64,000 bases of DNA, taken from positions 1 to 64,000 of the forward strand of contig NZ_AJTS01000041.1 in the NCBI RefSeq assembly GCF_000275725.1, in the 5' to 3' direction. The translations under genes and the position numbers were made by a program. The notes beneath the pieces are model-generated. The model saw nothing but the letters and a program-made list of their open reading frames with translations. It did not search any database and was not told the DNA's origin. Below are positions 36,574-48,692 of this stretch, piece by piece. The stretch is from Vreelandella stevensii S18214 (GTDB lineage Bacteria > Pseudomonadota > Gammaproteobacteria > Pseudomonadales > Halomonadaceae). Position 1 is the first letter of the stretch, and each line of letters starts with the position of its first letter.

Positions 36574-37404
36574 ATGTTGCAATATCCCCAGATTGATCCA
36601 GTGGCCATCAGCCTCGGCCCGTTCGCGATTCACTGGTATGGCCTGATGTATGTGGTGGGCTTCGGCGCCGCCTGGTGGCTTGGGCGCCTTAGAGCTAATC
36701 GGCTTAAGCTAACCCACGATGACATTAGCGACCTGATCTTTTACTCCGCGGTAGGCGTAGTGGTTGGTGGCCGGTTGGGCTATGTCCTGTTCTATGGAAT
36801 AGAACAGTTTATGGCCAACCCCTTATGGCTGTTCAAAGTTTGGGAAGGCGGTATGAGCTTTCATGGTGGACTGCTCGGGGTGCTGGCGGCGACGCTATGG
36901 TTTGCGCGAAAGCATCGGCTCGGCTTCTTTGCCCTAACCGACTTCATCGCACCACTGGTGCCGATCGGTCTTGGTGCAGGGCGAATCGGCAATTTCATCA
37001 ATCACGAGCTGCCGGGGCGCGTCAGCAACCTGCCCTGGGCGATGCCGTTTCCCCACATGGGCCCAGAGCCACGCCACCCCTCTGCGCTTTATGAATTCGC
37101 CCTGGAAGGGGTGGTGCTGTTCGTGCTGCTGTGGTGGCTTTCCGCTGAACCGCGTCGGCGAGGCCTGATCTCTGGTCTCTTTTTGCTGCTGTACGGCGTA
37201 TTCCGCTTCACGGTTGAATTCGTGAGGTTGCCGGACGAACACATCGGCTTCCTTGCGTTTGACTGGGTCACCATGGGAATGCTCCTGACTACCCCGATGA
37301 TACTGGTCGGCATGGCACTGATCACCTGGTCGCGCCAACAGCCGGTGGAGAATCATAGCCAACCCGGTTTATATCTGCGCCGCCGAGAGAGGAAGACACA
37401 ATGA
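36574..37404 (+). CDS. lgt: Prolipoprotein diacylglyceryl transferase, island copy
   Basis: This 276-residue, seven-helix inner-membrane enzyme has the Lgt signature [13 protein letters not shown] at about 134-146, the H-W-Y-G motif at 20-23 and M-S-F-H-G-G at 94-99. It transfers diacylglycerol to lipoprotein cysteines. Lgt is essential and normally chromosomal, so this is probably a second copy. Its last codons overlap the start of the L,D-transpeptidase gene by 4 bp. Confidence 0.93.
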   Translation: MLQYPQIDPVAISLGPFAIHWYGLMYVVGFGAAWWLGRLRANRLKLTHDDISDLIFYSAVGVVVGGRLGYVLFYGIEQFMANPLWLFKVWEGGMSFHGGLLGVLAATLWFARKHRLGFFALTDFIAPLVPIGLGAGRIGNFINHELPGRVSNLPWAMPFPHMGPEPRHPSALYEFALEGVVLFVLLWWLSAEPRRRGLISGLFLLLYGVFRFTVEFVRLPDEHIGFLAFDWVTMGMLLTTPMILVGMALITWSRQQPVENHSQPGLYLRRRERKTQ

Positions 37405-38441
37405 TACTAACGCTTGGGCACTCCCACACCATCACTGCCATTACTATTAAAACGGGGCTAGGCGCGTTGCTTGTTGCTACGCTGCTGAGCACTTCACCTG
37501 TGCTTGCTGAAGAAACAGGGGAGTGGCCACTGGGCCACTACAGGTTGCCTGAATACGGTGACCTGATTGGTGAGGCCTATAAGGTAGTGGTAGACAACGA
37601 GGCGGATACGCTCCTCGATATCGCCCGTACCCATAACCTGGGCTACGAGGAAATCCGTCGGGCTAATCCGAACGTCAGTCTTTGGGTGCCGGGCGTCGGA
37701 ACAGAAGTGGTCGTGCCAGCCCAGCACATCCTGCCCGATGCCGAGAGGACTGGCATTGTAATTAACATCGCCGAGTTGCGTCTCTATTATTATCCGGAGG
37801 TAGGCGAAGGTGAGGTGCCCCGAGTCGAGACCTATCCGATCGGCATTGGTCGAGACGGCTATGACACCCCACTGGGAATTACCACCACTACCATGCGGCT
37901 TGAGGATCCTGCCTGGTATCCGCCACGTTCCATGCGTGAAGAAGCGGCGGCGCGGGGCGAATCAGCACCCGCCGTGGTGCCGCCAGGTCCCGATAACCCA
38001 CTCGGCAAGCATGCCATCCTACTCGATATACCTGGTTATCTAATTCACGGTACTAATGATCCAGACGGCATTGGCATGCGCGCTAGCCGTGGCTGCATAC
38101 GCATGTTTCCGGAAGATATTAAAGCAATATTCGGTGCTGTGCCTTTAGGTACTCAGGTTAATATCGTCGATCAGCCCATCAAGGTCGGCTGGGACGATGG
38201 CACTGCGTTTGTGCAGGTATATCAGTTTCTTGGAGATCAGAATCACGGCATACAATCACTGCTTGAGACGCAGCCGATGCTCAATCAGTACATCGTGGAT
38301 CAATCGGTAAATTATGCACAACTCCAAGAACTGCTGGAGAGGTCCGACGGTCAAGTAGTGCCCATCGAACCGCCAACTCAGGATGAGCTTGTAGAAGAGC
38401 AAGAGCAACCCTTGATACTGTTTCATGAGGTGGGTCTTTAA
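37401..38441 (+). CDS. L,D-transpeptidase (YkuD/ErfK family)
   Basis: This 346-residue exported protein has a hydrophobic signal (about 14-36), a short LysM-like segment at about 60-110 ([15 protein letters not shown]) and a YkuD catalytic domain with H-G-T-N at 216-219 and S-R-G-C-I-R-M containing the catalytic Cys232. It should make 3-3 peptidoglycan cross-links or attach a lipoprotein. It resembles ErfK/YbiS proteins. It is translationally coupled to lgt. Confidence 0.92.
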   Translation: MILTLGHSHTITAITIKTGLGALLVATLLSTSPVLAEETGEWPLGHYRLPEYGDLIGEAYKVVVDNEADTLLDIARTHNLGYEEIRRANPNVSLWVPGVGTEVVVPAQHILPDAERTGIVINIAELRLYYYPEVGEGEVPRVETYPIGIGRDGYDTPLGITTTTMRLEDPAWYPPRSMREEAAARGESAPAVVPPGPDNPLGKHAILLDIPGYLIHGTNDPDGIGMRASRGCIRMFPEDIKAIFGAVPLGTQVNIVDQPIKVGWDDGTAFVQVYQFLGDQNHGIQSLLETQPMLNQYIVDQSVNYAQLQELLERSDGQVVPIEPPTQDELVEEQEQPLILFHEVGL

Positions 38442-38550
38442 CGCTTTCATACGGGTGTATGGGACGCTGAGAAAAGACAGCCAAGCTTCACAGGCACCCG
38501 AATAAAGTCGATATTAATCAAGCGTGAAATAGGGCTAGCATTTCGATGAA

Positions 38551-39357
38551 ATGGTGTCTAGGTATGAGAAAGATATGAACAATCACGTTATAGCTAAAAA
38601 AGTCAGTGAAGAGAAACCGGCGTCTTCAATAAAAGCCAATAAGTCGACTAGGCGTCATAGAATTGGAAGACATTTCGTTGTTGTACTGATTGGTGCCATG
38701 ACAGCTTATCTTTTTTGGTTGAGCCGAATGGAGTGGGACGCTGAGATGCGCACTTGGCGTGCTTTAGGCGATGCTGCTTTTATCCTGTTATTTGTCACCA
38801 TGGTGATAGGCCCTGTGGTGAAAATATGGCCTAGGCAATTGAGCTTTCTTGTCAATTGGCGGCGAGCCTTCGGGATCTGGTTTGCGATCTTTGCCTCTGT
38901 GCATGCTTTTCTAGTGTGGGATGGCTGGGCACGGTGGTCGATTCGTGGATTTTTAGGCTATCAGGAGCTGCCTTTGGCGGGGCTTTCAGGCCCGGTTCTT
39001 GTGGATCCGGGGTTCGGGCTTGCGAATATGGTCGGGTTAGTCGCCCTCTTTTTTGGGCTCGTCCTGTTTGCCATATCATCCGACAAGGCCATGCGCTTCC
39101 TGGGAAGCTCAACATGGAAGCATCTTCAAAATTATGCCTATGTGGTTTTCTATCTAGTTGCTCTTCATGGAATCTACTTTCTCTTCCTACATTATGAGCT
39201 GAGTCTCAGGAATCTAGTTTTCCAGAGTGGGGTGTCTGGGCCCAATTGGTTTCGGTTCTGGTTTGTAGGGCTCGTGAGTATTGTCTTTACCGTTCAGGTT
39301 GCGGCAATGATAAAACTGATTTTACAGCGAAGAAAAGGTGGTTTAGGGGGAGCATGA
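38551..39357 (+). CDS. Ferric reductase-like haem membrane protein
   Basis: This protein of about 268 residues has six predicted membrane helices. Histidines in helices, for example S-V-H-A-F-L-V-W and V-A-L-H-G-I-Y-F-L-F, are of the type that ligate b-haems in the ferric reductase/MsrQ (YedZ)-like superfamily. It may move electrons across the inner membrane. The first 40 residues are basic and soluble. Starts at 38551 and 38575 are both possible. It overlaps the PLD-family gene by 4 bp. Confidence 0.78.
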   Translation: MVSRYEKDMNNHVIAKKVSEEKPASSIKANKSTRRHRIGRHFVVVLIGAMTAYLFWLSRMEWDAEMRTWRALGDAAFILLFVTMVIGPVVKIWPRQLSFLVNWRRAFGIWFAIFASVHAFLVWDGWARWSIRGFLGYQELPLAGLSGPVLVDPGFGLANMVGLVALFFGLVLFAISSDKAMRFLGSSTWKHLQNYAYVVFYLVALHGIYFLFLHYELSLRNLVFQSGVSGPNWFRFWFVGLVSIVFTVQVAAMIKLILQRRKGGLGGA

Positions 39358-40832
39358 GCGATGAAAGGGAAAAGCCGGGGGCAGTAACGCTGCCCTCCAG
39401 GCGACGTCGATTCTGGCGTCGTTTACTGCTCGTGGTGGGAGTTGCTCATCTGGTTGGGTTTGTGTCGTCACTGGATGCGATGATGTCGAGCCGTACCTCT
39501 CAGGGAGCTGTGGCCTGGATCGTTTCACTAAACACATTGCCCTATGTGGCGGTGCCAGCCTACTGGGTGTTCGGCCGCACGAAATTCCAGGGCTATGTCT
39601 CTGCACGACGCGACGAGAACTCGGTGTTGGGGCAGGCGCTTGCTGAAAAACTGGCCGAGCTGCGGGCTCATGGGGTTTCGGATGAACACGCTGACAAGCA
39701 TCTGGTGGGTGTCGAACAGCTGGCCAAGCTGCCGTTTCTAGGTGGCAACCGGGTGGAACTGCTGATCGACGGTGAGCAGACCTTCGAGAGCTTGTTTGCC
39801 GGTATTGATGCTGCTGAGCGCTATCTGCTTGTGCAGTTTTATATCGTTCGGGCTGATGCAGTGGGATTGGCGCTGCAGGCACGGCTGATTGAGAAGGCTA
39901 GGCAGGGCGTGGAGGTCTTCTTTCTATACGATGAAATTGGAAGTTATGCGTTGCCGAGCCACTATCTCCAGACGCTGGAAGAGGCGGGTGTTCGAGTACA
40001 TCGCTTTCATTCTACGCGGGGGACAGGTAATCGCTTCCAGCTCAACTTTCGCAACCATCGCAAGATAATGGTGGCCGATGGGGAAAGAGCTTGGGTCGGT
40101 GGATTCAATGTTGGCGATGAATACTTGGAAGGCCACCCACGAATTGGCCCGTGGCGTGATACCCACCTAATGATTGAGGGGCCTGCGGCCTTGGCGCTGC
40201 AGCTGGTGTTTCTTGAAGATTGGCACTGGGCGACTGAGGAAATCCCCGAGCTTCCCTGGTCACCGCTAATTCCAAGCGGCCATGGTACACCGGTGCTCAT
40301 TCTTCCGAGTGGGCCCGCAGACCGATTTGAGACGGCTAGTCTGATGATTCAACAGGCAATTCACGCCGCGCAAGAGCGTATCTGGATATCCAGTCCCTAC
40401 TTTGTGCCAGATGAGGGGGTGCTGGCGATGCTTAAACTAGCCTCGTTAAGCGGAGTAGAGGTGAAAATCCTGATTCCCGAACGTCCAGATAACCTTCTAA
40501 CCTACTTTGCGGCCTATGCCTTTCTCGATTCGCTTCTCGAGGCGGGGGTCGAGGTCTATCGCTACGAGGGGGGCTTCTTACATGGCAAAGCCTTTTTGGT
40601 TGACGAAATCGGTGCGGCAGTGGGTACCGTTAACCTCGACAACCGCTCCTTTCGACTCAACTTCGAGGTGACGGCGATGGTGATGGACGCCGACTTTGCC
40701 GCCGAGGTTGATGCGATGTTCAAGGCGGATTTCGCGCGGGCACGGCAGATGCAGCCAGAAGAGATCAGCGATAAGCCGCTTTGGCATCGGGTGGCGGCTC
40801 GAGCGGCCTATTTGTTTGCGCCGGTCTTATGA
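39354..40832 (+). CDS. Cardiolipin synthase-like phospholipase D family protein
   Basis: This 492-residue protein has two N-terminal membrane helices (about 24-42 and 52-72) and two HKD motifs: H-R-K-I-M-V-A-D (His235, Lys237, Asp242) and H-G-K-A-F-L-V-D (His410, Lys412, Asp417), each followed by the usual G-G-x-N or G-T-x-N segment. It matches ClsA-type cardiolipin synthases in length and layout. I chose the ATG at 39354, which overlaps the previous stop and follows GGGGGAG. Confidence 0.9.
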   Translation: MSDEREKPGAVTLPSRRRRFWRRLLLVVGVAHLVGFVSSLDAMMSSRTSQGAVAWIVSLNTLPYVAVPAYWVFGRTKFQGYVSARRDENSVLGQALAEKLAELRAHGVSDEHADKHLVGVEQLAKLPFLGGNRVELLIDGEQTFESLFAGIDAAERYLLVQFYIVRADAVGLALQARLIEKARQGVEVFFLYDEIGSYALPSHYLQTLEEAGVRVHRFHSTRGTGNRFQLNFRNHRKIMVADGERAWVGGFNVGDEYLEGHPRIGPWRDTHLMIEGPAALALQLVFLEDWHWATEEIPELPWSPLIPSGHGTPVLILPSGPADRFETASLMIQQAIHAAQERIWISSPYFVPDEGVLAMLKLASLSGVEVKILIPERPDNLLTYFAAYAFLDSLLEAGVEVYRYEGGFLHGKAFLVDEIGAAVGTVNLDNRSFRLNFEVTAMVMDADFAAEVDAMFKADFARARQMQPEEISDKPLWHRVAARAAYLFAPVL

Positions 40833-41382
40833 GTGTGCTTGATCACTCTATTGCCCGCTGGCCTGTGATTTTGCATTCAAGTCTTCGCTTTGGAGTTTCA
40901 GGCCATGATGAAAGCCCCTCGTGCAATACTCAATCCAGATAGTAAACTTCAGGCAACCTCTCGGTTTTAAGCTGAAATAAAATGAACAGTTGAAGAAAAG
41001 GTAATGCGATTCACCGAGTTGGCTCGGGCTGGTGTGGTAACTGTACGCCATTAAACTCGTTAGGGTCTGGTACAACCGTAACGAGATCTGTGCAACGGCT
41101 GTTGACTCTGTGACGAGCAGGCTATTGGACGCCTCCGATTCGTTGACTGCGCAGATTCCCTAGGAGAGGGTCTTAGTTAATGAAGAAGATATTGTTGCGC
41201 AGACCAAGACAACCTTACGGTGGTTGACAGTAGTATGTAGCTGGCTGAACAAGGCCATTGCATTCGCATGCGGATTCAAGGGCTTCAGGTGATGGCGCAA
41301 TTTTTCCGGGAGTGCGCGTCTAAGAATGCGCTTTTCACACTCACGTCAAATTACCATTATTCTTATGTCAGGAAAGTAGGTG
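40833..41382. other. Gene-free region after the PLD-family gene
   Basis: About 550 bp with only short, unconvincing ORFs. It may contain degraded coding sequence, but nothing I can identify. Confidence 0.4.
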
Positions 41383-41658
41383 TTAGTGTGAAGCAATTTC
41401 ATTGAAAAAGTCTGGGTTATTCCGAATCGTCGCCAGTACCTTAGCGGCTAGCCCCGTAGGATTATTACGTTTGCCTTCCCAGCTTTTGATCGTATCCACG
41501 CTGGTTCCCATTGCGCTGGCAAATTCCGCCTGAGAAACATTGAGCTTGGTACGAATGGCTTTTACATCGGCTACTTCATGGCGTGCTGTGCGGCTAGCCT
41601 CAGTGTTGCCCTGATTAATCTGGGTATACGGATTTAATGGTTGATGGGGCACCTTCAC
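41383..41658 (-). pseudogene. HigA/NadS-type antitoxin, 5' end replaced
   Basis: The C-terminal 70 or so residues are a typical HigA/NadS helix-turn-helix antitoxin: D-V-K-A-I-R-T-K-L-N-V-S-Q-A-E-F-A, D-T-I-K-S-W-E-G-K-R and N-P-T-G-L-A-A-K-V-L. The first 10-20 residues do not fit the family and appear to come from the end of the adjacent ISPpu12-like element. No toxin gene is present. The insertion probably removed the promoter, the toxin gene and the antitoxin start. Confidence 0.65.
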
Positions 41659-41679
41659 CCCATCAATCTGATACCACCC

Positions 41680-42968
41680 TCAGATGGTTGATAGATCGAC
41701 TCCGTAGTTGAGTTCCTCTGCGAAGTCCGGCAGTCCGTAACCGATGGTTTTCTTGTAGAAAGGAGAGACCTTCGCAGTCGGTGCCTTCTTCTTGTGCTTC
41801 GTGGTGTAGAGCATTCGTGCCCGCATCACCTCGAAGGAGTAACCGCGCCCTTCACGGTTCTTGTCCTTGGCCAGTCGGTTGATGGACTCCGTGTAAGCGT
41901 TGGTGACGGGCATGTCCGTCTCGAAGTAGGTCATGGTCTCTTCGCGCCAGTTTCCCACTGCCCTGACCAGATCGCTCCAGACTTCCTTTTGGCCCTTCGG
42001 GATGGTGGCTATCCACTCGTCCAGGGCGGCTTCTGCCTGGAGCCGTGTGGTGGCGTCCCAGATGCCGTAGAAGCGCTCCTTGTGCTCGTAGGCGGCCAGC
42101 AGTTGCGGGAACGCGCCTGTCCAGGTCTCCATGATGAGGCGCTCCCGGTCTGAGACTTCGTGAGCGCGTTTCAGCCGGATTTTCCGGTCTCCCTTGAGAG
42201 TCCGGCTCTGGGACGGTTTCAGCTCCTTTCTGAGGCCCTTGCGCACTCTCTCTAGGGCATCGTTGGCCATGCGCACCACATGGAACTTATCGACCACGAT
42301 ACGGGCCTGGGGCAGCACAGCCTTGACCGCTGCCCGGTAGGGGTTCCACATGTCCATGCTGACGATCTCGACCTTCTGCCGGTCTTTCAGCTTCATCAGG
42401 TAGTTGGTCACCACGTCCTGGCGGCGGGTGGCCAGCAGGTCGAGCAGGGTTCGCTCCTCAATGTTGGTCAGAATGCAGCGGTAGCGCTTGTTCAGGTATA
42501 GCTCGTCAATGCCCAGGATGCGGGGCGTCTCGAAGCGGTGCCAGCGCCCCAGGAACTCGGCGCGGGCGTTGAAGATGTCGCGCACCGTCTTCTCGTCCAG
42601 GCCGGTCTGTGCCGCCACAAAGGTGTAGGGGTGGTTGAAGGATTCCTTCTCCACGTACTCATGCAGCCGCAGTGTCATACGGAATCCGTCTACCATCTCC
42701 GGTAGCTGGGGCCTGAATGTTGTCTTGCAGGCCCGGCAGGTGTATCGGCGGCGGACCACCCAGAGAGTGACCCGCTTGCCGTGGATGGGCAGATCACGAT
42801 AGGGAACGTCACGCTTGCCGAACCGTACGAACTCACCCTGCACGCCGCATTCCTCGCAGGCGATGGGATCGGGCACGTCCACCTGGAAGTGCATTTCGTC
42901 GTCGGTTGATTTGCAGCCCAGTACTTGGTATTGCGGAGGTGAAGGATGTTGTCGGGAAGTTCGGTCAT
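41680..42968 (-). pseudogene. tnpA: ISPpu12-like ISL3-family transposase, frameshifted near the N-terminus
   Basis: From the ATG at 42968 the product begins M-T-E-L-P-D-N-I-L-H-L and then loses frame at about 42935, where one G of an expected GGG (C on the coding strand) is missing. The remaining 404-residue frame (from 42894) matches ISPpu12 transposase, with zinc-finger cysteines (C-E-E-C-G, C-R-A-C) and DDE residues in G-I-D-E-L-Y, S-M-D-M-W-N-P-Y and Y-T-E-S-I-N-R-L. A start at the internal ATG might give a shortened protein. Confidence 0.8.
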
Positions 42969-42979
42969 GGTGTTGTATA

Positions 42980-43030
42980 GGCGTAGGTGTCAGTCAGATC
43001 CATCCGGCTCGGCATTGGTGTTTGCTTTTT
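42980..43030. repeat. 51-bp direct repeat, left copy (3' end of lspA)
   Basis: The 51 bp starting GGCGTAGGTGTCAGTC are identical to 47175-47225. On the minus strand they encode the last residues of LspA ([10 protein letters not shown]). The copies flank the mer segment. Confidence 0.85.
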
Positions 43031-43063
43031 GGGGTCGTCTCAGAATTCGGAAAATAAAGCACG

Positions 43064-43519
43064 CTAAGGCGTAGTCACCCCGTGACTCCCCCGCGCCGAT
43101 GCAGCGAGCTTCGTTCCGTCTTGCAGTGACGCAATCAGCGGGCAGGAAACGTTCCCTTTCCGCGCATGGCAGGCGCACACCAGTTCAGACAGCACGGCCT
43201 CCATGCGTGCCAAGTCGGCCATCTTCTCGCGCACATCCTTGAGCTTGTGCTCGGCCAGGCCGCTGGCTTCCTCGCAATGGGTGCCATCCTCCAGCCGCAG
43301 TAGCTCGGCGATTTCGTCCAGGCTAAAGCCCAGCCGCTGGGCCGATTTCACGAACCGCACTCGTGTTACATCCGCCTCGCCATAGCGGCGAATGCTGCCA
43401 TAGGGCTTGTCTGGCTCCGGCAGCAGGCCCTTGCGCTGGTAGAACCGGATGGTCTCCACATTGACCCCGGCCGCCTTGGCAAAAACGCCAATGGTCAGAT
43501 TCTCAAAATTAATTTGCAT
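43064..43519 (-). CDS. merR: MerR, mercury-responsive regulator
   Basis: This 151-residue regulator has a winged helix ([20 protein letters not shown]) and the three Hg(II)-binding cysteines, in T-H-C-E-E, C-A-C-H-A-R and V-S-C-P-L. It is divergent from merT and binds the dyad at 43531-43546. The C-terminal end differs from Tn21 MerR and reaches into the transposon inverted repeat. Confidence 0.95.
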   Translation of the reverse strand: MQINFENLTIGVFAKAAGVNVETIRFYQRKGLLPEPDKPYGSIRRYGEADVTRVRFVKSAQRLGFSLDEIAELLRLEDGTHCEEASGLAEHKLKDVREKMADLARMEAVLSELVCACHARKGNVSCPLIASLQDGTKLAASARGSHGVTTP

Positions 43520-43524
43520 ATCGC

Positions 43525-43555
43525 TTGACTCCGTACATAACTACGGAAGTAAGCT
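43525..43555 (+). promoter_or_regulatory. mer operator-promoter
   Basis: TTGACT (-35) and TAAGCT (-10) are separated by 19 bp containing the dyad CCGTACATAACTACGG, the classic MerR site. It drives merTPCADE. Confidence 0.92.
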
Positions 43556-43590
43556 TAAGCTATCCAAACCAAATTTGAAAGGACAAGCGT

Positions 43591-43941
43591 ATGTCTGAAC
43601 CACAAAACGGGCGCGGCGCGCTCTTCGCCGGTGGGCTGGCCGCCATTCTTGCGTCGGCCTGCTGCCTGGGGCCGCTGGTTTTGATCGCCTTGGGGTTCAG
43701 CGGGGCATGGATCGGCAACCTGACGGTGCTGGAACCCTATCGCCCGATCTTCATCGGCGCAGCGCTGGTCGCGCTGTTTTTCGCCTGGCGGCGCATCTAC
43801 CGCCCGGCGCAAGCCTGCAAACCGGGTGAGGTCTGCGCGATTCCCCAAGTGCGAGCTACTTACAAGCTCATTTTCTGGATCGTGGCCGCGCTGGTCCTGG
43901 TCGCGCTCGGATTTCCCTACGTCATGCCATTTTTCTATTAA
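43591..43941 (+). CDS. merT: MerT, mercuric ion transporter
   Basis: This 116-residue, three-helix inner-membrane protein has the conserved C-C in S-A-C-C-L-G-P-L of helix 1 and the cytoplasmic Cys pair in Q-A-C-K-P-G-E-V-C. It takes Hg(II) from MerP and passes it to MerA. Standard length and position in the operon. Confidence 0.96.
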   Translation: MSEPQNGRGALFAGGLAAILASACCLGPLVLIALGFSGAWIGNLTVLEPYRPIFIGAALVALFFAWRRIYRPAQACKPGEVCAIPQVRATYKLIFWIVAALVLVALGFPYVMPFFY

Positions 43942-43956
43942 TCACAGGAGTTCATC

Positions 43957-44232
43957 ATGAAAAAACTGTTTGCCGCCCTCGCCCTCGCTGCCGTTGTTGC
44001 CCCCGTGTGGGCCGCCACCCAGACCGTCACGCTGTCCGTACCGGGCATGACCTGCCCCACCTGCCCGATCATCGTCAAGAAGGCGATTTCCAGGATTGAA
44101 GGCGTTGATAAAGTTGACGTTACCTTCGAACCACGCGAAGCGGTTGTCACCTTCGATGATGCCAAGACCAGTGTGCATGAGTTGATCAAGGCCACTGGCG
44201 ATGCGGGCTTTCCGTCCAGCGTCAAGCAGTGA
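43957..44232 (+). CDS. merP: MerP, periplasmic mercury-binding protein
   Basis: This 91-residue protein has a signal peptide ending P-V-W-A-A and one HMA domain with G-M-T-C-P-T-C, the metal-binding Cys pair. It captures Hg(II) in the periplasm for MerT. It follows merT by 15 bp with an AGGAG site. Confidence 0.96.
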   Translation: MKKLFAALALAAVVAPVWAATQTVTLSVPGMTCPTCPIIVKKAISRIEGVDKVDVTFEPREAVVTFDDAKTSVHELIKATGDAGFPSSVKQ

Positions 44233-44240
44233 GCCACTGA

Positions 44241-46388
<2,148 letters not shown>

Positions 46389-46405
46389 GGAAAAGGAGGT
46401 GTTCA

Positions 46406-46771
46406 ATGAGCGCCTACACAGTGTCCCGGCTGGCCCTTGATGCCGGGGTGAGCGTGCATATCGTGCGCGACTACCTGCTGCGCGGATTGCTACGGCCGGT
46501 CGCGTACACCACGGGCGGCTACGGCTTGTTCGATGACACCGCGTTGCAACGGCTGCGCTTTGTACGGGCTGCCTTCGAAGCGGGTATCGGCCTGGACGCA
46601 CTGGCGCGGCTGTGCCGGGCGCTGGATGCTGCGGACGGTGACGGTGCGTCTGCGCAGCTTGCCGTGTTGCGGCAACTCGTCGAGCGTCGGCGCGAGGCCC
46701 TGGCCAGCCTCGAAATGCAACTGGCCGCCATGCCAACCGAACCGGCACAGCACGCGGAGAGTCTGCCATGA
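46406..46771 (+). CDS. merD: MerD, secondary mer regulator
   Basis: This 121-residue MerR-like protein has a winged helix ([18 protein letters not shown]) but lacks the Hg-binding cysteines, as is typical for MerD, which helps turn the operon off. I chose the ATG at 46406 after AGGAGG. It overlaps merE by 4 bp. Confidence 0.95.
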
Positions 46772-47004
46772 ACAGCCCAGAGCACTTGCCGTCTGAGACG
46801 CACAAACCGATCACCGGCTACTTGTGGGGCGCGCTGGCCGTGCTCACCTGTCCCTGCCATTTGCCGATTCTCGCCATTGTGCTAGCCGGCACGACGGCCG
46901 GCGCGTTCATCGGGGAGCACTGGGGTATTGCAGCCCTCACGCTGACCGGCTTGTTTGTCCTGTCTGTGACGCGGCTGCTGCGGGCCTTCAAGGGAAGATC
47001 ATGA
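46768..47004 (+). CDS. merE: MerE, mercury transport protein
   Basis: This 78-residue, two-helix membrane protein has the conserved pair in L-T-C-P-C-H-L-P-I. It is a broad mercury transporter at the end of Tn21-type mer operons. Confidence 0.94.
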
Positions 47005-47069
47005 CCGCTTCCCAGCCAGCCGAGAGTGGGCAGCTTTGAGCTTCGCTACCAATCTGGAGGAGTACCACC

Positions 47070-47174
47070 ATGAACGCAAACGCCCCGAACACTGCCAGTT
47101 GCACCACCTGCTGCGTATGCTGCAAAGAAATTCCGCTCGATGCCGCCTTCACCCCGGAAGGCGCGGAATTGTAT
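47070..47174 (+). pseudogene. DUF3330 gene of the mer transposon, truncated
   Basis: The 34 or so N-terminal residues, with [12 protein letters not shown] and F-T-P-E-G-A-E, match the DUF3330 protein found after merE in Tn21-type transposons. The sequence then passes directly into ISPpu12-like DNA, so the C-terminal half is lost. An AGGAGTACC site precedes the ATG. Confidence 0.75.
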
Positions 47175-47225
47175 GGCGTAGGTGTCAGTCAGATCCATCC
47201 GGCTCGGCATTGGTGTTTGCTTTTT
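47175..47225. repeat. 51-bp direct repeat, right copy (3' end of lspA)
   Basis: Identical over 51 bp to 42980-43030. A short upstream match (TTGTAT) continues on both sides with a 1-bp difference. Confidence 0.85.
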
Positions 47226-47697
47226 TACCCAACAAGCTGCTGGAAACGAAAAGTAAGGCACCGAGGACAATTGCAATATCAGCCAGGTTGAAGGCCGGCC
47301 AATGCCAGTCTCGCCAATAGAAATCAAAGGAATCCACAACATAGCCGCGAAAGACCCGGTCAATCAGGTTGCCCATGGCGCCACCGAGGATAAGACTGTA
47401 AGCGATGGCTTCTCCTTTATGACGATTTTCAAGGATCAGCTTGATCAGAAAAATCGAGACCACTACCGCGATTCCGATAAAAAAGTAGCGCTGCCAGCCT
47501 CCACCATTCGCAAAAAGACTGAATGCGGCACCGGTATTCCATACGTGTACCCAGTTAAAGAATGAGGTCACTGAAATAGACTCGCCATAGGCCATTGATT
47601 GCTGCACCAGCCACTTTACAGCCTGATCAGACGCTGCCAGCAGGCCCGATATGGACAATAGGGCATACGGCGAGAGCTTTTTGCCAATAATGAGCAT
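47185..47697 (-). CDS. lspA: Lipoprotein signal peptidase II, ISPpu12-type
   Basis: This 170-residue, four-helix aspartyl protease has the LspA motifs [26 protein letters not shown] and F-N-L-A-D-I-A-I with the two catalytic aspartates. It removes signal peptides from prolipoproteins. Its last 13 codons are duplicated on the other side of the mer segment. It is a known ISPpu12 passenger and follows the CDF gene by a few bases. Confidence 0.93.
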   Translation of the reverse strand: MLIIGKKLSPYALLSISGLLAASDQAVKWLVQQSMAYGESISVTSFFNWVHVWNTGAAFSLFANGGGWQRYFFIGIAVVVSIFLIKLILENRHKGEAIAYSLILGGAMGNLIDRVFRGYVVDSFDFYWRDWHWPAFNLADIAIVLGALLFVSSSLLGKKANTNAEPDGSD

Positions 47698-47700
47698 TAT

Positions 47701-48597
47701 TTAACCCTTCAACGCCAGAATGCGTCTGGCACCGTTAAGTACAATGACCCCCGCGATGGTGCCGATAATCAGATCCGGATAATTGGACCCGGTCCACGCG
47801 ACCAGGGCGCCGGCGATGATGACCCCCAGGTTGATCACCACGTCGTTGGCCGAAAATATCCAGCTAGCCTTCATATGAGCTCCGCCCCCTCGATGTTTGG
47901 ATACCATCAGCAGACAGGCGGTATTGGCAATCAATGCGACGAATGCGATAACCATCATCACCATCGATTCTGGCTCACTACCGAATACAAAGCGTCTCAC
48001 CACCTCTACGAGCACGCCCACAGCCAAGATCAGTTGCAGTACACCAGCAAGGTGCGCGGCACGCACCTGCTTCTTTACGCTATGTCCGACTGCATAAAGG
48101 GCAAGCCCATACACTGCCGCATCGGCAAAATTGTCCAGGGATTCTCCAATCAGGGCGGTGGACTGGGCGATCAGGCCGGCAGTCATTTCCACCACGAACA
48201 GGACTGCATTGATGCCAAGCAGCCAGCGCAGGGTCCTGGATTCTTGCTTAGCAGAAGCTGCCGAAAACTCGGCGGCCTTGATGGTCTCCGGATTTGCAGC
48301 AACGGTTTCCTGAAGCGAGGCGCCTAGCCCCAAGGTCTTCAGTTTCGAGGTGACGGGCTCGACCTCGCCGTCATGCACGACCTTCAGCCGGCGGTTCGAC
48401 AAGTCGAAGGACAGCGCTCGAATCTCCTCAAAGCCGCTCAGGGCCAGGCGAATCATGCGCTCTTCTGACGGACAGTCCATCTTCGGCACGGCATAAACGC
48501 TGACCCATCTCCCCGGCGCTTCGGAGGAGGCCTGTATATCGGTATCCGCTGCGGACGTTGCATCACCGCCACAGGCGCCACCACAGGATTTGCTCAT
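47701..48597 (-). CDS. CDF-family cation efflux protein (CzcD-like)
   Basis: This protein of about 298 residues starts at the ATG at 48597 (an upstream in-frame start at 48618 is possible). It has a Cys/Ser-rich N-terminus (M-S-K-S-C-G-G-A-C-G-G-D), an HMA-like region with K-M-D-C-P-S-E-E at about 43-50, then a cation-diffusion-facilitator membrane domain whose helices contain the metal residues in G-E-S-L-D-N-F-A-D-A and S-A-N-D-V-V-I-N. It probably exports a divalent metal. A known ISPpu12 passenger. Confidence 0.88.
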   Translation of the reverse strand: MSKSCGGACGGDATSAADTDIQASSEAPGRWVSVYAVPKMDCPSEERMIRLALSGFEEIRALSFDLSNRRLKVVHDGEVEPVTSKLKTLGLGASLQETVAANPETIKAAEFSAASAKQESRTLRWLLGINAVLFVVEMTAGLIAQSTALIGESLDNFADAAVYGLALYAVGHSVKKQVRAAHLAGVLQLILAVGVLVEVVRRFVFGSEPESMVMMVIAFVALIANTACLLMVSKHRGGGAHMKASWIFSANDVVINLGVIIAGALVAWTGSNYPDLIIGTIAGVIVLNGARRILALKG

Positions 48598-48639
48598 GAT
48601 ACGACTCCACTTGAACAATGTTGTGGTACCATTTAAAAC

Positions 48640-48663
48640 TATAAAGCTACTATAAGGTCAATA
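48640..48663. promoter_or_regulatory. MerR-type operator for the lspA-czcD genes
   Basis: On the minus strand TTGACC (48663-48658) is followed by a dyad in TTATAGTAGCTTTATAGT and a TTAAAT-like -10, giving a spacer of about 19 bp. The site lies between the divergent CDF and MerR-type genes, as expected for the regulator's own operator. Confidence 0.7.
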
Positions 48664-48692
48664 GAGTAAAGAATCCGTTGGGGAGGAGGCTG

